Source: Mycobacterium pseudokansasii (GTDB taxonomy: Bacteria; Actinomycetota; Actinomycetes; Mycobacteriales; Mycobacteriaceae). From it: a DNA stretch of 64,000 bases. The notes under the pieces are model-generated. The model was not told the DNA's origin. It saw only the letters and a list, made by a program, of their open reading frames with translations, and ran no database searches. Both the position numbers and the translations under genes were made by a program. Location: positions 1,736,001 through 1,800,000 of the forward strand of contig NZ_UPHU01000001.1 in the NCBI RefSeq assembly GCF_900566075.1, given 5' to 3'. Every line of letters begins with the position of its first letter. Position 1 is the stretch's first letter. This document shows positions 18,004 to 26,702 of the stretch, one piece after another.

Positions 18004-19304
18004 TGAACCGCGCTGCGAACCGCCACACTGCCCGCATCGGCGTGGCCGCCCTGCTCGTGCTCACCTGCATCGCCGGGGTGGTGGTGGCCTGGCAGGCCGC
18101 CGCCGCGACCCGCAACACGACGGTGGTCGCCTACTTCAAGAACAGCAACGGCATTTTCGTCGGCGACGAAGTGCGCATCCTCGGGGTTCCTGTCGGCAAG
18201 ATCGACAAGATCGAGCCGCAACCCGAGCGGGTCAAGATCACCTTCTCCTACGACGCCAAATACCAAGTGCCCGACACTGCCAAGGCGGTCATCCTGTCCC
18301 CGTCGCTGGTCACCGCGCGCGTTATTCAGCTGACACCGGCCTACACCGGCGGGCCGCAACTGCGCGACCACGCGGTGATCCCGCTGGAGCGCACCGCCGT
18401 CCCGGTGGAGTGGGACGACCTGCGCCAGGACCTGGCAAAGCTCACCCAGATGCTGCAACCGAGCCAACCCGGCGGGATGAGCGCGATGGGAGCGTTGCTG
18501 AACACCGCCGCCGCTAACCTGCGCGGCCAGGGAGCGACCATCAGGGACACCATTGTCAAGCTGTCCCAGGCGGTTTCGGCACTCGGCGACCACAGCAACG
18601 ATATCTTCAGCACGGTGAAGAACCTGTCGATTCTGGTGTCGGCCCTGCAAAGCAGCACCGACCTGATGCGTCAGCTGAACCAGAACCTGGTCACGGTGAC
18701 CGGGCTGCTGACCAACGACCCCGATGAGGTTGCCGACGCGGTCGCGGCGCTGGCCGACATCGTCGGTGACGTCCGCGGCTTCGTGGCCGAAAACCGGGAG
18801 GCGCTGGGTGAAACGTCGGACAAGCTGGCGTCGGTGTCCACGGCGCTGAACGACAGCCTCGACGACATCAAGCAGGCGCTGCACATCGCCCCGACCGAGT
18901 TGCAGAACTTCATGAACATCTACCAGCCGGCGCAGGGCACCCTCAGCGGAGCGCCGGCGTTCAACAACTTCGCGAATCCGATTGCCTTCTTGTGCGGGGC
19001 GATCCAGGCGGCGTCGCGGCTGGGTTACGAACAATCGGCGAAGCTGTGCGTCCAATATCTGGCGCCGATCATCAAGAATCGGCAATATAACTTTCCCCCG
19101 TTGGGGGAGAACTTGATCGTCGGTGCGGTGGCGCGGCCCAACGAGGTCACCTACAGCGAGGACTGGATGCGGCCGGACTATGTTCCCCCGCCTTCCAATT
19201 CCACTGCGGCCGTCGATAATACAGCGTTGTCGGCCGAGGTGTATCCGACCGATCCGGCCGCCGGGCTACGCGGCCTGCTGCTGCCCTTCGAAGGAGGCTC
19301 CTGA
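18000..19304 (+). CDS. mceD: Mce-family protein D
   Basis: 434 residues: N-terminal membrane segment (GVAALLVLTCIAGVVVAW), Mce domain (YFKNSNGIFVGDEVRILGVPVGKI), helical region and a conserved C-terminal part with a Cys pair (FLCGAIQAAS and KLCVQYLAP). Two consecutive ATG codons at 18000 and 18003 overlap the mceC stop. The stop codon is immediately followed by the mceE start. Confidence 0.92.
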   Translation: MMNRAANRHTARIGVAALLVLTCIAGVVVAWQAAAATRNTTVVAYFKNSNGIFVGDEVRILGVPVGKIDKIEPQPERVKITFSYDAKYQVPDTAKAVILSPSLVTARVIQLTPAYTGGPQLRDHAVIPLERTAVPVEWDDLRQDLAKLTQMLQPSQPGGMSAMGALLNTAAANLRGQGATIRDTIVKLSQAVSALGDHSNDIFSTVKNLSILVSALQSSTDLMRQLNQNLVTVTGLLTNDPDEVADAVAALADIVGDVRGFVAENREALGETSDKLASVSTALNDSLDDIKQALHIAPTELQNFMNIYQPAQGTLSGAPAFNNFANPIAFLCGAIQAASRLGYEQSAKLCVQYLAPIIKNRQYNFPPLGENLIVGAVARPNEVTYSEDWMRPDYVPPPSNSTAAVDNTALSAEVYPTDPAAGLRGLLLPFEGGS

Positions 19305-20440
19305 TGGGTGCGGTGTGGCGTCACAGCCGGGTGTGGATGCTGACGGTGCTGGCTGTGTTCGGCTTGGCCGGCTGCGGTTGGCGAGGTCTCAACTCGATCC
19401 CGTTGCCGGGGACCGCGGGTCGCGGCCCGGGCTCGTTCACCATTCAGGTGCAATTGCCGGACGTGGGCACCCTCGAGCAGAACTCCCGCGTGCAGGTCGG
19501 CGACGTCACGGTGGGCAACGTCACCAAGATCGAGCGACAGGGCTGGAATGCGCTGCTGACCATCCGGCTCGACGGTGACGTCGAGCTGCCGGCCAACGCG
19601 ACCGCCACCATCGGCCAAACCAGCCTGCTCGGTTCGCTGCACATCGAATTGGCCCCACCCACCGACGTCGCACCCCAGGGCAAGTTGAGGCAGGGGTCGC
19701 TGATCTCGCTGACGTCGGCCGGCAGCTACCCGTCGACCGAGCAAACCCTGGCCGCGGTCTCGCTGCTGCTCAATGGTGGTGGTATCGGCCAGATTCAGGA
19801 CATCACCGAAGCACTGAGCACCGCGCTGGCCGGACGGGCCGCCGAGCTGCGCAGCCTGATCGAGCAGGTCGACAGATATGTCGGCCTGGTCGGTGACCAG
19901 ACCGGCGACATCATCGCCGCGGCCGAAAGTCTGAACAATGTGGTCGGTCAGTTGGCGAAGGAGAAGCCGGTGGTGGACCGAGCGCTGCAGACCATCCCGG
20001 ACGCGCTTCGGACCCTGGCGGACGAACGGCAGCAGCTGGTTGATGCGCTCGATCAATTCGCCAAGTTCAGTGCACTGGCCGCCGACTCCGCCAACCAGAC
20101 TAAGGACGCCTTGGTCAAGCAGCTGAAAGATCTTGGGCCGGTGGTGGAATCGCTGGCCAATGCCGGTCCGGCCCTGACCCGTTCGCTGAGCTTGCTCACC
20201 ACCTACCCGTTTCCCAAGGACACGATCAGCAACTGGGCCCGCGGGGACTACGCCAACCTGACGGCCATCATCGACCTGACGCTGAGCCGGCTCGACGCCT
20301 CCTTCCTCACCGGCACCCGATGGGAGGGCAGCCTGACGGAGCTGGAGCTGCAGTGGGGCCGCACCATCGGCCAGATGCCGAGTCCCTACACCGCCGGCAA
20401 TCCGCTTGTCGCTCCGTACCATTGGGATCAGGGGCGTTGA
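19304..20440 (+). CDS. mceE: Mce-family lipoprotein E
   Basis: 378 residues. The signal peptide ends in the lipobox LAGC with Cys at residue 24, so this is the lipid-anchored Mce subunit, as MceE proteins usually are. The Mce domain follows (IQVQLPDVGTLEQNSRVQVGDVTVGNV), then a helical region. Starts at ATG 19304, overlapping the mceD stop by 1 base. Confidence 0.93.
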   Translation: MGAVWRHSRVWMLTVLAVFGLAGCGWRGLNSIPLPGTAGRGPGSFTIQVQLPDVGTLEQNSRVQVGDVTVGNVTKIERQGWNALLTIRLDGDVELPANATATIGQTSLLGSLHIELAPPTDVAPQGKLRQGSLISLTSAGSYPSTEQTLAAVSLLLNGGGIGQIQDITEALSTALAGRAAELRSLIEQVDRYVGLVGDQTGDIIAAAESLNNVVGQLAKEKPVVDRALQTIPDALRTLADERQQLVDALDQFAKFSALAADSANQTKDALVKQLKDLGPVVESLANAGPALTRSLSLLTTYPFPKDTISNWARGDYANLTAIIDLTLSRLDASFLTGTRWEGSLTELELQWGRTIGQMPSPYTAGNPLVAPYHWDQGR

Positions 20441-20441
20441 C

Positions 20442-21941
20442 ATGCCGCCGTTGTCGAGACGAATCCTGGTCCAACTGGCCATCTTTGTGATCGTCGCGCT
20501 GGTCGGCGGAGCGGTGATGATCTTCCACTACATCCAGCTGCCGGCGGTGTTCGGCATCGGGCGCTACCGGGTCACCGTGCAGCTGCCGCAAGCCGCCGGC
20601 CTGTACCCCAGCGGCAACGTCACCTATCGCGGAACCGAAGTCGGCCGGGTCGAAAGCGTGCGGCTCACCGATACCGGTGTCGCGGCGGTGCTTTCGCTCA
20701 AGTCGGACATCGACATTCCCTCCGATGTCGACGCCCAGGTGCACAGTCAGTCAGCGGTGGGTGAGCAGTATGTCACGCTGCTGCCCCGCCGGGATTCCCC
20801 ACCGCTCAAGGACGGCGACGTCATTCCGGCCGAACGCGTTTCGGTGCCGCCGGATCTGGACACGTTGCTGGATACGGTGAACCGGGGCATGGAGTCGATC
20901 CCGCGCGACAGCCTGAAGACGACGGTCGACGAGGCCTATACCGCGGTGGGGGGCCTCGGGCCGGATATCGCCCGGCTGGTCACCGGAGCCGGTTCGCTGT
21001 CCATCGAAGCGCGCCGGAACCTGGGCCCGTTGCTCACCCTGATCGACCAATCCAAGCCCGTGCTGGATTCCCAGGCCGACTCGCCGGATGCGGTACAGCT
21101 GTGGGCTGCGCATCTGGCCGACCTCAGCCGGGGGCTGCTGCGCAACGACACCGCCGTCCGGACCGTGCTGCAACAAGCGGGCCCGGCCGCCGCGGAACTC
21201 CGGCAGTTGTTCGACCGGGTCAATCCGACACTGCCGGTGCTGCTGTCCAACCTGATCGGCGTCGGTCAGGTGGCGGTCACCTATCACCCCGCCATCGAGC
21301 AGCTGCTGGTGCTGCTGCCCCAGGCGGTCGCAACCATCCAGGCGATCGGCGTGCCCAACCGCAACACCAAGCAGGGTTACAAGGGCGTCTTCCTCAGCTT
21401 CAACATGCGGCTCAACCTGCCGCCGCCGTGCACCACCGGCTACCTGCCGGTCCAGCAGCGCCGCGTGCCGTCCTGGGAGGACTACCCCGATCGCCCGGCC
21501 GGAGACTTGTACTGCCGGGTGCCGCAGGACTCGCCGAACAACGTTCGCGGCGTTCGTAATACGCCGTGTGTTGGCCGGCCCGGAAAACGAGCCCCGACGG
21601 TCGCGATGTGTGAGAGCGACCAGAGCTATGTTCCGCTCAACGACGGCTACAACTGGAAAGGCGACCCGAATGCCACCCTGTCAGGCCAGCCCGTTCCCCA
21701 GCTGCCCCCCGGGACACCGCCCGCACCGGGCGCCCCCGCACCGGCCGCACCAACCGGCATACCGCCCGCACCGGGCGCCCCCGCACCGGCCGCACCACCG
21801 TTTCCGATAGCTGCCGCCGAATACGACCCGGCTACCGGTACCTACCTCGGCCCGGACGGGCAGGTCTACACCCAATCCGATCTGGCTGCGGCCGGCGGGA
21901 AGGAGCGCACATGGCAGTCGATGTTGCTGCCCCCGAATTGA
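20442..21941 (+). CDS. mceF: Mce-family protein F
   Basis: 499 residues: N-terminal anchor (ILVQLAIFVIVALVGGAVMIF), Mce domain (VQLPQAAGLYPSGNVTYRGTEVGRV), helical region, then the Cys-containing C-terminal section typical of MceF (LPPPCTTGYLP, LYCRVPQD, TPCVGRPG, MCESDQSY). The tail holds two in-frame copies of an Ala/Pro unit encoded by a 36-base DNA repeat. Starts 1 base after the mceE stop. Confidence 0.92.
   Translation: MPPLSRRILVQLAIFVIVALVGGAVMIFHYIQLPAVFGIGRYRVTVQLPQAAGLYPSGNVTYRGTEVGRVESVRLTDTGVAAVLSLKSDIDIPSDVDAQVHSQSAVGEQYVTLLPRRDSPPLKDGDVIPAERVSVPPDLDTLLDTVNRGMESIPRDSLKTTVDEAYTAVGGLGPDIARLVTGAGSLSIEARRNLGPLLTLIDQSKPVLDSQADSPDAVQLWAAHLADLSRGLLRNDTAVRTVLQQAGPAAAELRQLFDRVNPTLPVLLSNLIGVGQVAVTYHPAIEQLLVLLPQAVATIQAIGVPNRNTKQGYKGVFLSFNMRLNLPPPCTTGYLPVQQRRVPSWEDYPDRPAGDLYCRVPQDSPNNVRGVRNTPCVGRPGKRAPTVAMCESDQSYVPLNDGYNWKGDPNATLSGQPVPQLPPGTPPAPGAPAPAAPTGIPPAPGAPAPAAPPFPIAAAEYDPATGTYLGPDGQVYTQSDLAAAGGKERTWQSMLLPPN
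21717..21797 (+). repeat. Two 36-base direct repeats in mceF
   Basis: Identical 36-base copies at 21717-21752 and 21762-21797, period 45 bases (15 codons), encoding PPAPGAPAPAAP twice. Being in frame and identical, they probably arose by recent slippage or tandem duplication. Confidence 0.9.
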
Positions 21942-22453
21942 GCGAATCGACCCAGGCGCGGCCCAGCCGACGCCGCCCGGAGCGGTCGGCGTTGCTGATC
22001 GGGCTGGTCGCGCTGCTTGCGTTGGCCGGGCTGGTTGCTTTCCTGGGGGTCCGGGCCCACCAGTCGCAGCAAGCCCTGCAGCAGAGCAGGCTCTTTCTGC
22101 AGGCCGGTCGCCAGGGGGCGCTGAACCTCACCACCATCGACTTCCACCAGGCCAACGCCGACGTGCAACGCATCCTGGATGGGGCAACGGGCCAGCTCTA
22201 CGACAACTTCGCCAAGCGATCGCAGCCCTACATCGACGTCGTGGTGCGGACCCAGTCGAGATCGGTCGGCACGGTGACGGAAGCGGCGCTGGAATCGCAG
22301 TCCGGCGACCACGCGCAGGTGCTGGTTGCCGTGACCGTGAAAACGTCGAACATCTACGCGGCCCAAGAGGAATCGCGAGCATGGCGGATGCGGCTGTTGG
22401 TGCGCCGGGTGGGCGCGCAGGCCAAGGTCTCCAACGTGGAGTTCGTGCCGTGA
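21911..22453 (+). CDS. Mce-associated membrane protein
   Basis: 180 residues: short cytoplasmic N-terminus, one membrane segment (LLIGLVALLALAGLVAFLGV), then an extracytoplasmic domain with a conserved end (RMRLLVRRVGAQAKVSNVEFVP). This is the layout of Mce-associated (Mam) proteins that stabilise Mce complexes. Starts at ATG 21911 within the last 31 bases of mceF and ends in a GTGA overlap with the next gene. Confidence 0.87.
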   Translation: MAVDVAAPELSESTQARPSRRRPERSALLIGLVALLALAGLVAFLGVRAHQSQQALQQSRLFLQAGRQGALNLTTIDFHQANADVQRILDGATGQLYDNFAKRSQPYIDVVVRTQSRSVGTVTEAALESQSGDHAQVLVAVTVKTSNIYAAQEESRAWRMRLLVRRVGAQAKVSNVEFVP

Positions 22454-23007
22454 GTACCCCACCGCCGGTGAGCGCCGGCACCGATACCGCTACCGCCGCC
22501 GAACCCGCGACGGAAGCTGAGCGCCGAATCCGGTGGCCGCGGCCACTGGCCTACGGTGTGCTGCCGGGCCTGGCGTTGTCGCTCGCGCTGGCGGCCGGTT
22601 TCCTGAAGTGGCAATGCTCGTCGGCGCCGGAAAGCATCGGCAGCCTCGAGGTGATCCAGGCGGCGCGGGCGGCGACGGTCGAGTTGCTGTCCTACCGGCC
22701 CGACACGGCCGAGCGCGACCTGGGTGCCGCAGGTGACCGGTTGACCGGGCACTTCAAAGACGAATACACGTCGCTGACCCGCGACGTCGTCATCCCCGGC
22801 GCCAAGCGGAAACAGATTTCGGCGGTTGCCACCGTACCGGCCGCGGCATCGGTGTCGGCCCAGTCGAACCACGCGGTGGTGCTGCTGTTCGTCAACCAGA
22901 CGACGATTGTGGGCACCGAAGCGCCCACCTACACCGCATCCAGCGTTCGGGTGACGCTGGACAAGGTCGGCGGTCGCTGGCTGATCTCCGGATTCGACCC
23001 GGTCTGA
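22450..23007 (+). CDS. Mce-associated membrane protein, second copy
   Basis: 185 residues with a membrane segment (YGVLPGLALSLALAAGFL) and a Mam-type extracytoplasmic domain ending VRVTLDKVGGRWLISGFDPV, a common closing of this family. GTG 22450 overlaps the previous stop. It closes the mce operon and converges on cstA with 2 bases between the stop codons. Confidence 0.87.
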   Translation: MSTPPPVSAGTDTATAAEPATEAERRIRWPRPLAYGVLPGLALSLALAAGFLKWQCSSAPESIGSLEVIQAARAATVELLSYRPDTAERDLGAAGDRLTGHFKDEYTSLTRDVVIPGAKRKQISAVATVPAAASVSAQSNHAVVLLFVNQTTIVGTEAPTYTASSVRVTLDKVGGRWLISGFDPV

Positions 23008-23009
23008 AG

Positions 23010-25262
23010 TCAATGCTTCCGAGCGCCAAGGGGTTTCGTGGCAGACCCGGGCAGCTCGTTCCATCTTCGTTGCAGCTCGCGTTCCGCTGCCGTCGGAATG
23101 AGGCCGGCGGGCGCGAACAGCTTCGACGGCACCGGCTCATCCTCGGCCAACGGCCGGCCCGCGCCGCGAATTGTCTTGAGCGCCACGGTAACCCCGGTGA
23201 CAAACACCACGACGACGACTGTCGCGAAGACGATCGACAGGGTGCCCTGGACAAAGGTGTTTCTGATGACGTCGTCGAGCTGGTCGGCATTGGCCGCCGA
23301 ACCGAACGCCGTCTTGCCGTCGTTTTTGGCAGCCAGATACTGGTAGTGCTGAGTCCAGTAGCCGACCGCCGGGTCGGCGGAAAACACCTTCTGCCACGAG
23401 GCCGTCAGCGTGACGGCCAGGTCCCACAGCAACGGCACCCCGGGTATCCAGGCCCACTTCAGGTGGCCCTTCTTGATGACCACGACGGTGATCACGGTCA
23501 GCGAGATCGCCGCCAGCAGCTGGTTGGCAATGCCGTAGAGCGGGAACAGCGTGTTGATGCCACCGAGCGGATCGGTGACGCCGAGCAGCAGGATACTGCC
23601 CCAGGCGGCGACCATTGCCAGGCTGCACACCCAGACGCCCGGGCGCCAGCTGGGATTCTGCAGTTTGCGCAGCGGCCCACCGAGGTTGCTCAGCGCGTCG
23701 GAGACCAGGAAGCGCGCGGCGCGGGTGCCGGCGTCGAGGGTGGTCAGGATGAACAGCGCCTCGAACATGATCGCGAAGTGGTACCAGAAGGCCTTGAGGT
23801 CCATGCCGCCGAACACCCGGTGCAACATTTCGGACATGCCGAAGGCCAGCGTCGGCGCCCCGCCGGTGCGTGAGACGATCGAGCGCTCGCCCACGCTGGC
23901 GGCGGCCTGACCGATCTGGTCCGCGGTAGCCGGGTTCCCCCGCAGGCCGAGCCCGTTGACGTACTGGGCGGCGCTAGCCGCGGTGCCGCCGGTCTGGGCC
24001 GCCGGGGCGTTGAGCGCGAAGTACAGATGCTGGTCCAGGATCGACGCGGTCAGCAGCGCGATGACCGCCACGAACGACTCGGTGATCATGCCGCCGTAGC
24101 CGATCAGGCGCATCTGGCCTTCCTTCTCCAGCATTTTCGGCGTCGTTCCCGACGAGATCAGCGCATGGAATCCGGACAGTGCGCCGCAAGCGATGGTGAC
24201 GAACAAGAAGGGGAACACCGAACCCGCGAACACCGGCCCGTTGCCGGCGCCGGCGAACCGCGACACGGCCGGAGCCATCATGACCGGCCGAACCACCAAC
24301 ACCGCGATGGCGAGCAGTGCGATGGTGCCCACCTTCATGAACGTCGACAGGTAATCGCGCGGCGCGAGCAGCAACCACACCGGCAGCACCGACGCCGCGA
24401 AGCCGTAGCCGATCAGCAGCCACGACAGGGTGACCGGCGATAGGCTGAACCAGTCTGCGCCCCAGGATGTTTGGGAGACCCAATCGCCGGACACCACGGC
24501 GAGCAGCAGTAGCGCCACCCCGATCAGCGACACTTCCGCCACCCGCCCCGGCCGCAGGAAGCGCAGGTAGCAGCCCATGAACAGGGCGATGGGGATGGTC
24601 ATGGCAATCGAGAACACACCCCACGGGCTTTGCGCGAGAGCGCGCACCACCACCAGCGCCAGCACCGCGATGACCATGACGATGATGGCCGGAACCCCGA
24701 TCAGGGCGGCTGCACCGGCGGTCGGGCCAAGTTCGTCGCGAACCATCTGGCCCAGGGAACGGCCGCGGCGCCGAGTGGAGATCCACAACACCAGATAGTC
24801 GTGCACGCAGCCGGCGAACACCGCGCCGAGCACGATCCACACCGTGCTCGGTAAGTAGCCCATCTGGGCGGCCAGCACCGGACCCACCAGCGGCCCGGCC
24901 CCGGCGATGGCGGCGAAATGGTGGCCGAACAGTACCCGCCGATCGGTCGGCACGTAGTCCATACCGTCGTCGAGGAATTCGGCCGGGGTGGCATGATCGT
25001 CGCGGGGGCGGACGATCTTCGCCTCGATCAACCGGGCATAGAACCGGAACGCGATGACGTAGGTGCCGCCCGCGGCGACCACCAGCCACACGGCGTTGAC
25101 CGTTTCGCCGCGGACCAACGCGAGGATCGCCCAGGCGACTGCACCGATCACGGCGACGACGGCGATGAAGATCTTGTGCTTCAGGGTGATCGGGGAGCGG
25201 TCGACAATGGCGACCGGCGGCAGGTCGGCGTCGGTGCGGATGTAGCTGACGTCGCCGGCCAC
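23010..25262 (-). CDS. cstA: Carbon starvation protein A, peptide/pyruvate-type permease
   Basis: About 750 residues with more than a dozen hydrophobic segments. Family landmarks include GHHFAAIAGAGPLVGPVLAAQMGYLPS, the HDYLVLWISTRRRGRSLGQM loop and the SGTTPKMLEKEGQM region. CstA proteins take up peptides or pyruvate when carbon is short. I chose GTG 25262 (VAGDVSYIRTD) because a GAGGGAGG ribosome-binding site lies just ahead; the longer reading upstream is not family-like. Orthologue by position of Rv3063. Confidence 0.92.
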   Translation of the reverse strand: MAGDVSYIRTDADLPPVAIVDRSPITLKHKIFIAVVAVIGAVAWAILALVRGETVNAVWLVVAAGGTYVIAFRFYARLIEAKIVRPRDDHATPAEFLDDGMDYVPTDRRVLFGHHFAAIAGAGPLVGPVLAAQMGYLPSTVWIVLGAVFAGCVHDYLVLWISTRRRGRSLGQMVRDELGPTAGAAALIGVPAIIVMVIAVLALVVVRALAQSPWGVFSIAMTIPIALFMGCYLRFLRPGRVAEVSLIGVALLLLAVVSGDWVSQTSWGADWFSLSPVTLSWLLIGYGFAASVLPVWLLLAPRDYLSTFMKVGTIALLAIAVLVVRPVMMAPAVSRFAGAGNGPVFAGSVFPFLFVTIACGALSGFHALISSGTTPKMLEKEGQMRLIGYGGMITESFVAVIALLTASILDQHLYFALNAPAAQTGGTAASAAQYVNGLGLRGNPATADQIGQAAASVGERSIVSRTGGAPTLAFGMSEMLHRVFGGMDLKAFWYHFAIMFEALFILTTLDAGTRAARFLVSDALSNLGGPLRKLQNPSWRPGVWVCSLAMVAAWGSILLLGVTDPLGGINTLFPLYGIANQLLAAISLTVITVVVIKKGHLKWAWIPGVPLLWDLAVTLTASWQKVFSADPAVGYWTQHYQYLAAKNDGKTAFGSAANADQLDDVIRNTFVQGTLSIVFATVVVVVFVTGVTVALKTIRGAGRPLAEDEPVPSKLFAPAGLIPTAAERELQRRWNELPGSATKPLGARKH

Positions 25263-25355
25263 CGGCCCTCCCTCAATGGTGCACGCACGGGTGTTCCCGG
25301 TGATCCTTGCACTACCACGGTGCTGTGCGCAGCCCGGCAACAGGCATACCGTTAG

Positions 25356-26636
25356 GTGATGCCGTTATGGCGATTGCGCGACTACGACGACGACGACCTG
25401 GACCAGGCAATCCAGGTGTGGGACCAAAGCCGTACTCCGGGATCGCCGGAACCGGTTTTCGCTGTCGCCGAGGTGATGGCGGCCGCTCGGGCGGGCCAGC
25501 CCGCGGTCATCGCCGAGGTCGGTGACGAGGTGGTCGGTATGGCCGTCGCCCGGACCGACGGTGAGCGGGCCTGGATCCTGCTGATCGCGCTGGCATCACG
25601 CTGGCGGCAGCGTGGTATCGGCAGTGCGCTGCTGGCCGATCTGGAGCGCCGGCTGCGGTCGGCCGGGGTGCGCAAGATCTGCACGGTGCTGCCCGCCGGC
25701 GCGACGGGATCGGCGGCGCTGGACAACTCCGGCTATACCCGTCGCGACGGTTTGGTGTACTACGAGACGGTCGAACTGCTGCGGCCGGACCAGGCCAATG
25801 TGCTCGCCGAACTGGGCGGGCGGCTGCTGCCGCCGGGGTTGTGGCAGGACCTGGCCGGGATGGAACAGGAGAAGCAGATCATCGAGCAGCGGATCATTGC
25901 CCCGCTGGCTCACCCCGAGATCGCCGACCGCTACGGCGTGCGCCCACCCAAGGCGGTGATCCTTTTCGGGCCACCGGGGACGGGGAAAACCAGTTTCGCC
26001 AAAGGGATTTCGTCGAGGCTGGGTTGGCCCTTCGTCGAGCTGTTCCCGTCGCGGCTGGCTGCCGCGGCGCCGGGCGGTCTGGCGGCATCCCTTCGGGAAG
26101 TGTTCGCAGAACTCGACGAACTCGACGAACTGGTGCTGTTCATCGACGAGGTCGAGGAGATCGCGGTCGCGCGCGCCGGTGCCAGCACCGTCGAAACCGG
26201 CGTCACCAACGAACTGCTGAAGCTCATCCCGTCGTTCCGTGAGCACGACGGGCGGCTGCTGGTCTGCGCCACCAATTCCGTGCATTCGTTGGATTCGGCG
26301 TTCCTGCGGCCCGGACGCTTCGACTACGTCATACCGGTCGGTCCGCCGGATCAGCCGGCGCGCCTGGCGGTATGGAAACGCTATCTGGGCCAAGCCAACC
26401 CGGGCATCGACGTCGACCGGCTGGTCGCGGCCACCGAGCTGTTCACCCCGGCCGACATCGAGTTCGCCGCCCGCAAGGGAGCGCAGGTGGCCTTCGATCG
26501 TGAGATGGCGCATGGCCGCGGGGAGCCGGCGACCACCGAGGACTATCTCACCGCGATCGACGAGGTTCGTCCGACGTTGACGACGGGGATGCTGGCCGAA
26601 TTCACCGAAGACAGAGCGCAATTCGCCAGGCTATAG
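25356..26636 (+). CDS. GNAT acetyltransferase-AAA+ ATPase fusion
   Basis: 426 residues in two parts. Residues ~1-145 read as a GNAT N-acetyltransferase, with the acetyl-CoA loop RWRQRGIGSALLADLE and the final strands SAALDNSGYTRRDGLVYYE. Residues ~165-420 are an AAA+ ATPase: Walker A GPPGTGKT at 205-212, Walker B LVLFIDEVEE with Asp264/Glu265, sensor-1 Asn in CATNSV, and arginine-finger region FLRPGRFDY. The AAA module is of the classic p97/FtsH-like type. The start is GTG 25356 or the next codon, ATG 25359. It sits divergently beside cstA and convergently with ligB. It may be an ATP-driven remodeller coupled to acetylation; the substrate is unknown. Confidence 0.85.
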   Translation: MMPLWRLRDYDDDDLDQAIQVWDQSRTPGSPEPVFAVAEVMAAARAGQPAVIAEVGDEVVGMAVARTDGERAWILLIALASRWRQRGIGSALLADLERRLRSAGVRKICTVLPAGATGSAALDNSGYTRRDGLVYYETVELLRPDQANVLAELGGRLLPPGLWQDLAGMEQEKQIIEQRIIAPLAHPEIADRYGVRPPKAVILFGPPGTGKTSFAKGISSRLGWPFVELFPSRLAAAAPGGLAASLREVFAELDELDELVLFIDEVEEIAVARAGASTVETGVTNELLKLIPSFREHDGRLLVCATNSVHSLDSAFLRPGRFDYVIPVGPPDQPARLAVWKRYLGQANPGIDVDRLVAATELFTPADIEFAARKGAQVAFDREMAHGRGEPATTEDYLTAIDEVRPTLTTGMLAEFTEDRAQFARL

Positions 26637-26647
26637 TCTGGCGAGCA

Positions 26648-26686
26648 TGAATGTGGCGACGCGTCACCGGCGTGTCGCCACATTCA
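26648..26686. terminator. Long hairpin between convergent genes
   Basis: Perfect 13-base inverted repeat TGAATGTGGCGAC (26648-26660) and GTCGCCACATTCA (26674-26686) with a 13-base loop, exactly between the GNAT-AAA stop and the ligB stop. Likely a bidirectional terminator. A related hairpin with the same TGGCGACG core lies at 53801-53860. Confidence 0.65.
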
Positions 26687-26702
26687 CCGTCGCGCAAATG
26701 GA

